NCBI GenBank assembly: GCA_900169235.1
Contig: FWCC01000164.1
Location: 62,001-126,000 of the forward strand
DNA from: Zarea fungicola
Lineage: Eukaryota > Ascomycota > Sordariomycetes > Hypocreales > Cordycipitaceae
DNA length: 64,000 bases
Reading direction: 5' to 3'
In this document: one piece after another, positions 45,668-57,200 of the stretch
How positions within the stretch are numbered: the stretch's first letter is position 1
Layout of the letters: the number at the start of each line of letters is the position of its first letter
The notes under the pieces: model-generated
Told to the model about the DNA's origin: nothing
Seen by the model: the letters and a program-made list of their open reading frames with translations, nothing else
Database searches by the model: none
Made by a program: the position numbers and the translations under genes

Positions 45668-46196
45668 GGTGTGTAACTTGACCAACAACCAAGGATGCGG
45701 CTCCAAACACTACTGCCAAGCTTTTTTAGATGAATTATAGCGAGCCAAGGCTGTTTCTAAAATAGCTGGCGCGATTCAGTAGTTGAAGCGATATTCGCTG
45801 GAAAAGCGAAACGCGGCGGATCAAAACCGGGGTAATCCGGGGGTGGCGTTCACTCCAGGTTATACGGATATTGGCCGGGTCACGCAGTACAAGGTGGATT
45901 CTGTGCCGAGAAATCGGAGCTGGTTCCGATTATCGCTTGACAGGATATGCGCCATCAAATGGTCCATCGCCTACAAAGCCCCAAGATCTGCTGACCTGAC
46001 CAGAGGTCATCTCTGTATTCGGCATCTGGTAACCGGCAAGTTTGGACTAGTCGCTGGGCACGCTGCGAGGCCGTGTTGTAGAAAATTGCATGATTCCCCG
46101 CCGTTTTTTTTTCAGCGCTCACATCACGAGCTCAACAAAGGTGAGCCATTCAAAGCACGGAAATTGAGTTTACACCATCGAACCTTGACATATTGT
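45668..46196. other. Intergenic, no gene recognised
   Basis: About 0.5 kb; promoter of the allantoate-type permease. CCGGGGTAATCCGG at about 45,827 is a palindrome-like CCG/CGG pair of the kind bound by Zn2Cys6 regulators, but this is weak. Confidence 0.4.
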
Positions 46197-47287
46197 TCAG
46201 AGAATCTTACTACGGCGCTTCCCTTGCTTCAAAAAGCTCGACAAAACTTCTAAAAACTTTTCCGGCTCTTCAAAATGTAACAGATGGCTTGAATTCTCAA
46301 AATGAACCCACTCCACGGCGGGAATTTTCTGCATGAGTGGTTCCACCGCCTCATCAGACCAGTCATAGTGACCGTTGAGGAGAAGCGTAGGAACGGTAAT
46401 GTCGGCAGCAAACTCCATGGCAGACCAAGAGTTGAGGGTTCCATTCGTTTGCAATGGAACATTTCCGAATAATGTCGCGGCCGCACCGGCATTAGGGTAT
46501 GATAGGCTCTCAAGCAGCTCATCCGGCCAGACGTCTAGTCGACAAAAGTCGTGGTGCATCGATTCCATCATGGCTGCCTGGTAATCCGCACAGTCAGTGG
46601 TTCCATCCGCCTCGTGCTGTTCTAGTCTTGTTCGAAGCTCGTCCGGGAGCGCCTCACGCCTCATGTTCAGCGATTGGTGCAATAATGACATGCTGGCCAC
46701 GGGACTCCATAGAATAAGTTTCCGCAGACCCTGACGCACGCTCGTATCTGCTGCAAAGTTCATGCCGTACGCTGTGCCGTACGAGTGGCCCATGTAGTCG
46801 TACTCGCTCTCCACGCCCAGATACGAAGTCAATTGCTGCAGCTGTTCAACAAATGGGTCAATAGTCCAGAATGAGGTGTTTCCCGATTGTTCTGGAAACA
46901 GGCTAGACAGACCAAATCCAACTTGGTCGTACAGAATGACAGGCACATTATAATCTCTGGTGAGATTTGACACTGTAGCGGAGTAAGTCACCGTACAGCA
47001 TCGGTCGGGTACTGGAGCTACTCACAAGATGCTAGGTAGTGGTGCGTTCCGCCGCCTCCATGCCCAACCACAAGTGGTACCTGATTTTCGCTACTTAGAT
47101 CCCCAAATATAACATAGTACGTATCGGCCAAGGCACCATTGGATGATACCGTGAATGGTGCTCGGCCAGATGTGACTGGAATATCTAGATTCCCAAACTC
47201 CACACTAAGAATGTGCTGATCCGACCGCGCCGCAGCCCGTACGCAGGACGCCAGCACGCAGAGGATTGCTGCTACACTCTGCAGCAT
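46197..47287 (-). CDS. Secreted S33-type alpha/beta hydrolase (proline iminopeptidase-like)
   Basis: Two exons leftward, 47287-47026 and 46972-46197, give 345 residues; the 53-nt intron begins GTGAGT. ATG 47287 is chosen because it opens a signal peptide (MLQSVAAILCVLASCVRA). The catalytic features of peptidase family S33 are present: oxyanion loop VVGHGGGGTHHYL (usual HGGPG, here HGGGG), YDQVGFGLSS, nucleophile elbow MGHSYGTAYG, and a C-terminal ENSSHLLHFEEPEKF with the histidine. Relatives cleave N-terminal proline or hydrolyse amides, and some fungal members act on cyclic or natural-product amides. Extracellular location is inferred from the signal peptide. Confidence 0.87.
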
Positions 47288-49814
47288 CGTGACTGAACAA
47301 CCTTGTAAGTCCGAGCCTCGCAATCGTCCTTTGATTTCGAGGATAAAAGTGCAGAGTCAAGTAAGAAGAAAAAAGTGAAGCTGTCGGTTGCAACCTGTAA
47401 AATACTTAGTCTATGGGGCGTAAGCACGCGGTTAAAAGGCTAAGCTCATTTGGTCAAGGAGGCCTTTGTGATGAAATCATCAGCGGGGTACAACAGTACA
47501 AAAACTGGGGGAGGGGATGAGAACTGGACTTTATTTCTTGAAGTATCCGCTGTATTAATGCCCGAGTGTATCCAAAAAAGCTTAACCGTTGGTGGCTTTT
47601 AATTAGAAAACCGTCGCCCTCGCAAAGCTGGCGAAAGTATCCTGGGGGTCCAGAGAACTCGGCAGTATGGCGTCGCCAGGATAGTCTGTAAACTTTTAGC
47701 AATTAATGCCGCAAATAATCTTTTAGAAAATATTAACGAGATTTTATATCCTAGCCGTTTGGCATATTCCACAACTACGAAAACTTGCAACGTACATAGA
47801 GCTAGGCGAGAGAGGCACCGAGTTCCTCGACTAGCGATACCATTCTAAAATACTCAGATTTTTACCAAAGTTGTGCCACTATCAATTTCCATTCTTTCTG
47901 GAGACAAACTGGAACTCATCTCACCTAGAATCCAAGGGTTGCGATCGGATGCGATCTTCAGGTCTCGGATCAAGAATAAACTGAATGGTTACGGTGAAAG
48001 CTTCATAAAACAACTTGACTTTTCAGTTTATTTAAAACATGGGTAATTTAACTGATATTTTCGCACACTCTTTTCAAGCTCAGCCAATGCACTGTTGTAG
48101 TCAGTACAAACTACTTTTGCCAATATCCTAAGCTGTTCATCAATAATTCAAAATATTGGCCGCGAAAATTCCCCATCGCCTGTCGCCGATCCGGATATAA
48201 ATTGTCAGTCGTTTTCTATCAGTTCTGGTTTTTTTTCACTTGTTGAAAGTCGTAGGATGCAGGTTGGCTCATCCCGGCCATGTTGAATCATGTATGATTT
48301 AATTAGGTTTGGGCGACGACTCGAACTGAGCTGGTTGACAAGAAATGTATTTGAATGGTTGGTAAGAACATCATAGTATGCGGCATAAATGTACACAGAG
48401 AGACTATTTCATCTTGGAATAGTTTTGTCCAAGTTTTTCCTGTATTTCCCTGTATTTCCTTCAAATGCAAAGGACCGGCTAGATTCCCATCGCTCAACGA
48501 ATTTTCCGAGCCTCCTTTGTGGATTCTGAACAGAGATTTAAACAAGGCTGTGGCATAATGTCAACTTTTCAATTCCATTCATCCACAGGACACAAGACTT
48601 ACCAACATGATGTATGGGTATAATAACAAGATAAATAACATTGAATACAACCGTCTGTCGAATAGGCGGCTAAACAAGGGGACTTTGTTCCAACAATTCA
48701 CGTCCCGTGGCGATAATACGTTTCGAGATAGAAATAGAATAGCACAAATGCAACGCTGAGGTGACGGGATTAGAGTTATATTGGTGTGAAACAGGTCGGT
48801 GTTGCTTACATAAATGATACTCCCGCCACCGAAATAGACACCCAGTCAACAGGATCTTCAGTGCTCGGTGTAGCGTGTTCGGCCAATGGCCTATATAATG
48901 GACTCTTCTCGGATTCACCCATCATACTATTTTTCGTATTCCAGTGTTTCCCAAAGTCTGCCAAAATATTGAGCTTGATCAGATTGTGTAATGTGAAAAT
49001 TAGCAGCCGGATAATGTGGAAATAAGAATTGAGGAGGTCGGGTGTAGGTTGACGTAGTTGGCGCCGAATGCCAAGACACGGCCTAAATGTCGCTGCATGC
49101 ATCCCTTCCTGGCGCTTGGCATCTGCCGCTTTCGGCCCGACTAAGGATTTACGGGCAATTCTCCCACTGACGGCGCAAGAACAAAGCCCTGCACACATAC
49201 TGACACCGGCTGTCTACTATTGAGTCTTCCCAGCTTATCCCAAGCGAGCGTTAATAGGATTACATGTTCAAGCACACACCACTGGGTACTGGAGGGAAGG
49301 AGCACGTAGCATGTCATAAGTCAATAACTTTGGGGCCGGTTTGACACTAAGGCTTTACGTGGAGAGCGGGGTTTTGAGACATTATTACTTTGTAGTACAG
49401 TAACGCACTGCATGTGGCCGGAACAGGGCCTCGAGCCCCATACAGCGATGTGTTAATCCTGCTCCCGATGCATCCGAGAATATCGGCACTAAAATGGTCG
49501 GGAGAATGGACGGTTAGCACTCCACCACCTGGTTTCAACAGCTACTTGACCCTTTATGCATAATAAAAGAACCACCATAGCAGATAAATTTCCGTTTGAT
49601 ACAAAACTGCTGCGTGAGGCCTGTGTTGCGCATAATATGAGAAAAATAAGTAGGGTTACTTCTCTGACTAACTGGCCCTGCTCCTGAAAAGTCGCTCCAC
49701 TTTGTTGATGGACATGATCCGACTTGGATTATATTCATTATTGTATGAATTATGGCGTGAGGCTCATGTATTGGCAACAGGTCATCTACGTCCCGAAGAA
49801 AACTCAGAGCAGGC
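47288..49814. other. Gene-poor stretch, no gene recognised
   Basis: About 2.5 kb. The frames on both strands are short and featureless. A three-fold CCTGTATTT-like repeat lies near 48,438-48,463. No transposon signature was recognised. Confidence 0.45.
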
Positions 49815-51460
49815 TCACCATCGAAATATGGAGAGTAATCCGTCATCGTCCACAGCAGCTATGCATCGGTGTCCTATGCTTAACCGCCCATCCAATCGCA
49901 ATACTTCCCGAAGTTTCAGGCTTGATGAATAAACATTGTCAACAAGTTTTGCTATGTTTTCGGAAGATAAACCGTCGGAGAGGTAGGCTGTCAACGACAG
50001 CTTCGCAATATTCCCTGTTGCAGTTACGAAAATTATTTCTGCAACACTAGATGCAGCACTTTGGAAATTTTCCGCTGATTGCGCAAGTTCGCAGGCTACT
50101 AAACGTCCTCCGAGACTGGTTGGGTGAAGTCTCGTGAATTGTAGCTGCTGCCCAGTCCCTGCGTCGAGAGCCACGATCCACGTAAAATGAATGACCTCAT
50201 TCTCCACGTTCAGCGCTGATTTTCCAATGGCAGTGACAACTTTATGTTCATTGACATAATGTAGGCTTGATATCCGGCCGGGTATTGGGTCAGCTTCCCA
50301 GGCAGCTTCTAGTGAGGGCGTTCGAATCAGCCGGATGGTGCTTTGATGAACTCCAGGTCCATCCAGACAATCGAGCACAGTTTCGAGAGTACAAAGTGCA
50401 ATTGCATCGTCGCCACAAGGTGTGGCATATTTTGCCACGATACTTTCAGCCTCAGGTAAAGTTATTGGGATTTCCATTGTCCTAGCAGGCGGCCCCATGT
50501 CGTCACCGGTTGGCATCGCCGGTTTCCAATAGTGTAGTCTGAGAGGCTGACTTGTCAAGGACGTGTGCTCTCCACAGAGTATTCCGTGTTGGACCGAGAA
50601 TAGAGCGGGATGAAAAAATTGAAGTCGGTCAAATGTCGGTATGCAAGCAGTGGAAGAGAAATTGTAACTCTCCGGCTCAAGGTTAAACGGATTACATACT
50701 AGCATCCAAGTCTCCTCCTGTGTTTCTCCATTCTCGATTGTCTCATCAGCAGTCACAACAAGAACTCTCGCATTGTCGTATAGCACTGATTCATATATCG
50801 AACCGAACAAGCCCATGGATCTTTCAATTCCTCCGTCACTTAGATTCCAAACATGGAGCTGATTCTCTACGATAATAATCGCGTTGCGAAGGGAATCAAC
50901 TATGACGGCGCCTTCTCTCAAGTAAATTTCGCCTCGCCGAAAAAAACCTTCGAATGGTGGTTCTAATGAGGCGAATTTCTGTGGTGGTGACTGTCTAACA
51001 TTGTATATGCTTGTTTCATCCTCACCGAATGCTATGACAAGCTCGGATGAGGCAAAGACTTGCTTTGCTTGCAGCCTCAGTTCATCTGCGAACTGGTAAG
51101 TGCTTGCTAATGACACATGAGAATCCAACGTACAATGAGTAATTGATACGGACATATTTAGAATAGTAAATGGTCGGATTTATTCACGCGGCTGGCCAAC
51201 AGTCGAGTTCGACTTGCATGGATGCTCGTATGAGTACGGTTCTATGAAATGCTGCTTGTGCGGGTTTAGATTTGTGCCAAGATCCCAAATCCGAATGTCA
51301 CGTGCTGGTAAGCCGTACACCAGTTCAAATGCTTGCCTGGTGGCGAGCATTTTTCATTTTCGTGTTTTAATGAATGCCTTTGCGTTTTTCGTACTTGACT
51401 GTTATTGGGTTTTGTGGATGGCTGCAGCTAAAATCTTGGAGCAGATTTCATGATGGAACC
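49815..51460 (-). pseudogene. F-box-like protein gene; long 3' frame open, 5' part with three stops
   Basis: From ATG 51155 a 446-residue frame runs to 49815. It is a beta-rich protein of unknown family with repeated short hydrophobic strands (AIIIVENQLHVWNL, VLVVTADE, ISSLHYVNEHKVVTAIG, AVDDDGLLSIFRW), reminiscent of a propeller-like C-terminal half. The same frame continues upstream with protein-like sequence: FHHEICSKILAAAI, which fits an F-box (LPxEIxxxIL), then ATRQAFELVYGLPARDIRIWDLG. It is interrupted by TAA at 51404-51402, TGA at 51356-51354 and TAA at 51182-51180. The likely history is an F-box protein gene whose 5' half has decayed; the 446-residue frame may still be expressed or may be a remnant. 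Function unknown. Confidence 0.6.
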
Positions 51461-54272
51461 CGAACTGGGTGAGTACGACTAACTCTGAGTGGCTGGCAAC
51501 GAAGAGCGGAGTGTATTGTTAACTGTACTGGAAGATATCCGGACATATTTTTGAATTTCAGGGTTCTATCTATGGCTAATTTTTAGTTATAAGCCTTTTC
51601 CTCGGAACACCAATTAATACCAAGTTGTAGGGTAGCGGATAAATCGTTACAGCTTTGAGGATGAACATTTTCACATTATGCGTCCATCTGCCTGCAGATT
51701 TCTTTCCGTGCTAAGAAAATCAACTCTGAAACCAGTGAAACTTTCTTCTGTGAGCGAGTTGATTCGATTTGGTACCTTTCCCTAGTAGAATCCTTACCTA
51801 CAGAGGATTAGTAAAATGGCGGCGTCCATCTGTGGCCTCCCGAAAGCCCGTGTAATGGGTTCGGGAAGTAATATCGTGAAGAATTCAAATTGTATACTGA
51901 AATTTATTGAGTATCTCCCGCGGTGTCCCCTTCGCTTCGTTGGTGGAGACTAGGCCTGGTCCTGGAGACCCCGCGAAGCTCAGAGGATGTAGAGGAGACC
52001 ATCAATGACGGGCAGGTTGTTCTTGCCTTTGCTCGTGTATATGTAATGGCCAGTCTAGAAGCGGAGTCCCAGTAAGCAACAACGTTCCTTTCTTGGCCAT
52101 GCCTTCAGTAGGCACATGGTGATCGTCCATAGGCTGCAGCCCAGTCGAGACTGCCAAATCCGTTGCATCTTGTCCAGCCAGCGATTTCTTCTCATTTCTC
52201 CGCACCATCTCGCACTCAAGCGTCTATCCACTCTAGCCCGAGGGGCGGGGGAAAAAGCCTCAGAAGTAAGTCAGCGCCAAGAAGTATCAAAAAATCCGAC
52301 GCATAGGTGGTGGCATGTTATTGGTGTCACCAACGGCCGCAATTATTGAACCAATCCCATCCAGCCACGCCTTTATCATGCAAATGCAAGTCTAAATATA
52401 TGTCCTGCTCCACCCATCGTGCTGCCTAAAAACACTACATAGCAATGTCTGCTTCTCTAGTAGCGTTCTATCTACAAATCCTTCTATTGTAAATCAAGCA
52501 GTACATTCTCAAATACTCGGCCAAAAGGACGTGGCAAAAGCTAGGGTGGGCAGCTTACCGCTCCAAAGATTTCAAGTCTCACTATCACCATAATACCTGC
52601 GCCTTAAGTAGGAACCCGCGGCCTAACGCTAATTCCAGACATTCCTACCCACCCACAAGTCGCCCTTTTCTACTCATCGCCCAGCCGGTCGCAAGCTATT
52701 AGTGGTAGCACTTATTTCTGGCTAAACTTCTTCATTAGAGCGTCGCCAAGCGAGCGAGCCTTGTCCTGGGCGCTAGACTCCGCCTGATTGTGTCAAAGTG
52801 CTCTGCTAGAGTCAGATTTCCTACGATACTAGTTATCGTTAATATAAGGCTAATGACCCCTACCTTATATATGAACTTATGTAGAGGTTTAGAAAAATAT
52901 ACTTTAGCTCTTATTGAAAGCATATACTCCTTTTATACCCCTTTGCAGTTCGACCAAGGCATTGACTGTAAACCTGTCCTTGGAATCGTCTTGGACCTGC
53001 CCTGGTGCGGCATACCAAGTTCGCCGTTCTAGACCCTCTTCTCCGATTGTCTCAGTTGCTCCAGGAATTGAGCGGTCAACCACCACTAGCGTACCGCACT
53101 AACTAACTTGCAGAAATATAATCTACACTAGTGTTACAATCGTATCATTGTAACACAAGGAGGATGAGGCGGCCTAAAGGAGGACCTAGTGACGGGAGCC
53201 CTGCATAAGGCTGAATTGGGAAGAGAGTGGTCACGTCACCAATCACCCGGATCACCAGTGAGCGTGGTAAGCGGCGATCATTAGGATCATCAGTAATCGC
53301 GCCGAGCGCAGGATCTAGTAGAGAGATAAATAGGTACTTAAGTTACTATATAGATTACCTATAGAAGTGTAGGCCCTGCCTAAGCCGAGCCCTTGACCAG
53401 TCTATAATCTCACCTCGCGTAAAAATACAGCCAACCCTAAGACCTCCGCTTATCATGTAACGTATCTCTTTACAGTTTTCTATTTCTTACTTGTATAAAT
53501 GCTACGTATAATAGTGCTCTCCTATGTAGCCATGGCTATGTATATCAACCCATGTAGCACCACAGTCGAGACACGAATAATCAGTATGATCGTTCATGTC
53601 TCTCATCTCTGTACCTCTGGCAGTGATACTAAAAGTTACGACCAAGCAGTAAGAAACAGCCGAGATGGCAAGAAAATCCCGAGATTAACAGCCCCTACGA
53701 TGAAATCTAAACGACCAATCATCTTATGATGAATAATTGACTCTCGTGAAGCCCATCCAAAGCAGCTGCCTGAATTGCCGTCCCCCATAGAATGGTAGGA
53801 ATAGGTTGTCTTGCAAATATTGTGTACGAGCGGGGGACTGGAACACCGCCCGGGATCCACCATATCGCCGATATCTGTCGAACGTTTAAAAATCGAATAT
53901 CTAGTAGTGGGACGAGGACTTATACACAGAAAGGCATCACGTATCAGAGGATGGAAAGGTAGAACAGACATGTTGATTATTATGATATTTCGTAACATTG
54001 CTTTGTAGAAGAAAAGCAAAGAATGGGCAATGCATCCAAGACGAGTGAGTACACTGTCTGGCATTGAGCTTTCCATTTTCCACCGCTCGGCAATGCTTTT
54101 CTTTGCAACACATTAATCATTCATCTCGAGATATAAAGATGCAGCCTATCACTAGAAATTAGGAAGTAAAAAGCTCTCTCATTCGCAGCAGACCCAGATA
54201 GAGCACCCTTTAATACCATTCTACTCCTTTACTCTACATCTCTTCTGTATTTCAACCCGACTACGCGTCAAA
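51461..54272. other. Gene-poor stretch, possible retroelement remnant, PKS promoter
   Basis: About 2.8 kb. The stretch 52,780-53,480 alternates AT-rich and GC-rich blocks and holds the inverted repeat at 53,131-53,156; it may be a degraded LTR element. Before the PKS start a TATAAA lies at 54,132-54,137, 136 bp upstream of the ATG. Confidence 0.4.
53131..53156. repeat. Perfect inverted repeat, possible LTR terminus
   Basis: GTGTTACAAT (53131-53140) and ATTGTAACAC (53147-53156) are exact reverse complements around a 6-nt loop. TGTTACA/TGTAACA are common fungal LTR ends, and another TGTAAC lies at 53,456-53,461, so a solo LTR of about 310-330 bp between 53,131 and 53,466 is possible but unproven. 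Confidence 0.35.
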
Positions 54273-57200
54273 ATGACTGCGACCAAAAGTCTTACCCGAG
54301 AGCCCATCGCTATTGTAGGAATTGGATGTCGATTTCCTGGCCATGTGAATTCTAAAGACGAGCTCTGGAAAGTTCTCTGTAAAGGTCTCGATGTCTTATC
54401 CGAGGTTCCAGCTGACCGATTTGATGTCAACGCTATCCATGACGATGACAGAAAAAAGTATGGAGCGGTTTCAAGCCGCAGAGGCGGATTCCTGGATGAC
54501 GTATATGGATTCGACGCCGAGTTCTTTGCCCTATATCCAGGCGAGGCATCCCGGATGGATCCTCAGCAGCGGTTGGCGCTCGAGGCTTCTGTCCATGCCT
54601 TTGAGGACTCTGGAACCCCACTACAGAAAGTTGCTGGATCCAAAACAAGTGTATTCCTCGGCGCATTCATGTATGACCATTTGTGTATGCAAACGGCCAC
54701 CGATCAACGTGACAATATCGGTGCGCATACAGCCATGGGCGTATCTAGTGGCTCAATCGCGAACAGGGTATCCAATCGACTGGACCTGAGGGGTGCAAGT
54801 GTAACCCTTGATACTGCTTGTTCTGGCAGTCTCGTCGCATTGCATCTGGCCTGTCAAAGCATATGGGCTGGTGAGAGTGAAGGTGCTCTCGCTGGAGGAG
54901 TTAACGCTATCCTGCGGCCCGAGTCCACAATTGTGATGTCTCAGGCTGGCTTCTTGTCCCCAGATGGCGAATGCAAGTCATTCGATGCATCAGCGAATGG
55001 ATATGTTCGGAGTGAGGGTGTCGGGGTGGTTTATTTGAAACCTCTTAGCCGAGCGGTACAGGACAAGGATAGAATCTATGCCACTGTTCGAGGCTCGCTT
55101 GTCAATTCGGATGGGTACACTTCTGAAGGCTTCACCGTTCCAAGCCTAAAGGCACAGCGCTCACTGCTCCAGACTGTATACTCTCTGGCCGGGATAGACC
55201 CGTTGTCAGTCCAGTACGTGGAAGCTCATGGTCCCGGAACACCAGTGGGCGACCCTGTTGAGGCTCGTGCTATTGGGCAGCACTTTCGTTTCGCTCGTGG
55301 AAAGGAGGTCGAACCACTGTGGATCAGTTCAATCAAGGGCAATATTGGCCATCTCGAGGGAGCTTCAGGAATCGCGGGCTTCATCAAGGCTGCCCTGGTC
55401 GTCCATCATGCCGCGATACCTCCGCAGGTACACCACACTGTTCCTAATCCCACCATCAACTTCCATTCCCTCCATCTGAGAGTCCCACAGAGCATGGTTG
55501 ATTTGGAACAGTTCTCTCATGATAAAATCATTGTCGGTGTGAATTCCTTTGGGGCTGGTGGTACGAATGCACATGCTATTCTTGAGCAGGCTCCCACCAG
55601 GACGAAGCAGCCAGGAGGTCGCATTATGCCACGCGTATTCGTACTCTCTGCGCAGTCTCATCCAGCCTTGAGGAAGTTGTCGCATCAAATTAATTCCTAT
55701 CTGAAACGCGAGAAGCCCAGTCTTCAAGATGTTGCGTACACTCTTGCCTGCCGTCGAAGTCGCCACCGTTACATTTCCGTCGTCGCCCCTCGGCAACCCG
55801 AGGACCTCCACGCTCACTTTGATCGCCTAGGACTTGGACAGCCCTCGAATGATAGCCTAGCCTTGGATTTGAGATATAATGTACCGCGAGTTGCCTTTGC
55901 ATTTTCCGGTCAGGGTGGTCAGTGGATTAACATGGGGGTTGACCTGGCCCAACGAGAACACGTATTTCGTGACTCACTCGCGGCATTTGATGCAATCTTC
56001 CAACCACTATCTGGCAAATCCATCATTGAAGAAATAACTAAACCGAAGGAATCATCTTGCATCAACAACACCACAGTTGTCCAACCTGCTATTTCAGCAA
56101 TTCAAATTGCATTGGCGAGGACTTTGATGTCGTACGGTGTCCAGCCTGACGCAATTGTCGGTCACTCTATTGGCGAGGTAGCGGCTGCGCATATTGCCGG
56201 TGCGTTAACTCTTGAGCAAGCTATCAATATTATATATATACGATCCAGTATACAGAATCGGGTTACTGGCTCTGGTTCCATGCTCGCTATTGGACTGTCC
56301 TCGGCGGAGGCTGGGGAAGTCATCTCTAGAAATGGGTACAGTAAAACTGTTGCGATTGCCGCTCTCAATGGCCCCAAACTTACAACCTTGGCTGGGGATC
56401 TCTCGGACCTGCAGAAAATCTCAAGTCAGCTGGAATCTCAGGGACACTTTGCTCGTCTCGTTAATGTCCAAGTCCCATACCATAGTCATTTCATGGACCC
56501 TTTGGAAGCTGATCTCGTGGATGCACTTTCGTCGATCGAGGGGACTAAAACCAATATCAACCTTTACTCCACCGTCACAGCGTCTATTGCACCGGGTACG
56601 CATTTGACAGCAAATTATTGGTTTGATAACATCCGAAAGCCAGTTCGATATGTTGAGACGGCCAGGATGCTGATTGACGACGGATATAACTTCATTGTTG
56701 AGATTGGTCCACATCCCGTTCTTGTTTCAGGACCTCGTGATGTTGCGGAGGCAGAAGGAAAATCGATTCACGTCCTTCCCGCCATGACACGATCCAGCGA
56801 CGTTGAGTCCTTTTCACGCGTAGTTGGCGCTGCGTTTGCTGTTGGTGTCGACATTGACATGGAGACTTTCAATGGCTCTGGTTCTCTTATCGATCTTCCT
56901 CTTTATCCTTTCCAACACAAGCATTTGTCGTTTGAACACCCAGAGGCACAGCAACGTCGCCTGGGGAACACTAGGCATCCATTCAACGCAGGTACGGAAA
57001 GGTTAGCAGACGATGGCCGTGGAACTGTCCATCTCAGAGTGAGCACTGGCGTTTCTCCTGGACCACGTTGCCGATGGTACAATTGTATTCCCTGCTACTG
57101 CTCATATCGAGGCAGCCTATATGGCTGCCATGGAGCTGATGCCTGTTACAGATGTCTGGTTGCAGGACCTTCGATTTGAGCATCCGCTGGTTCTGGGAAA

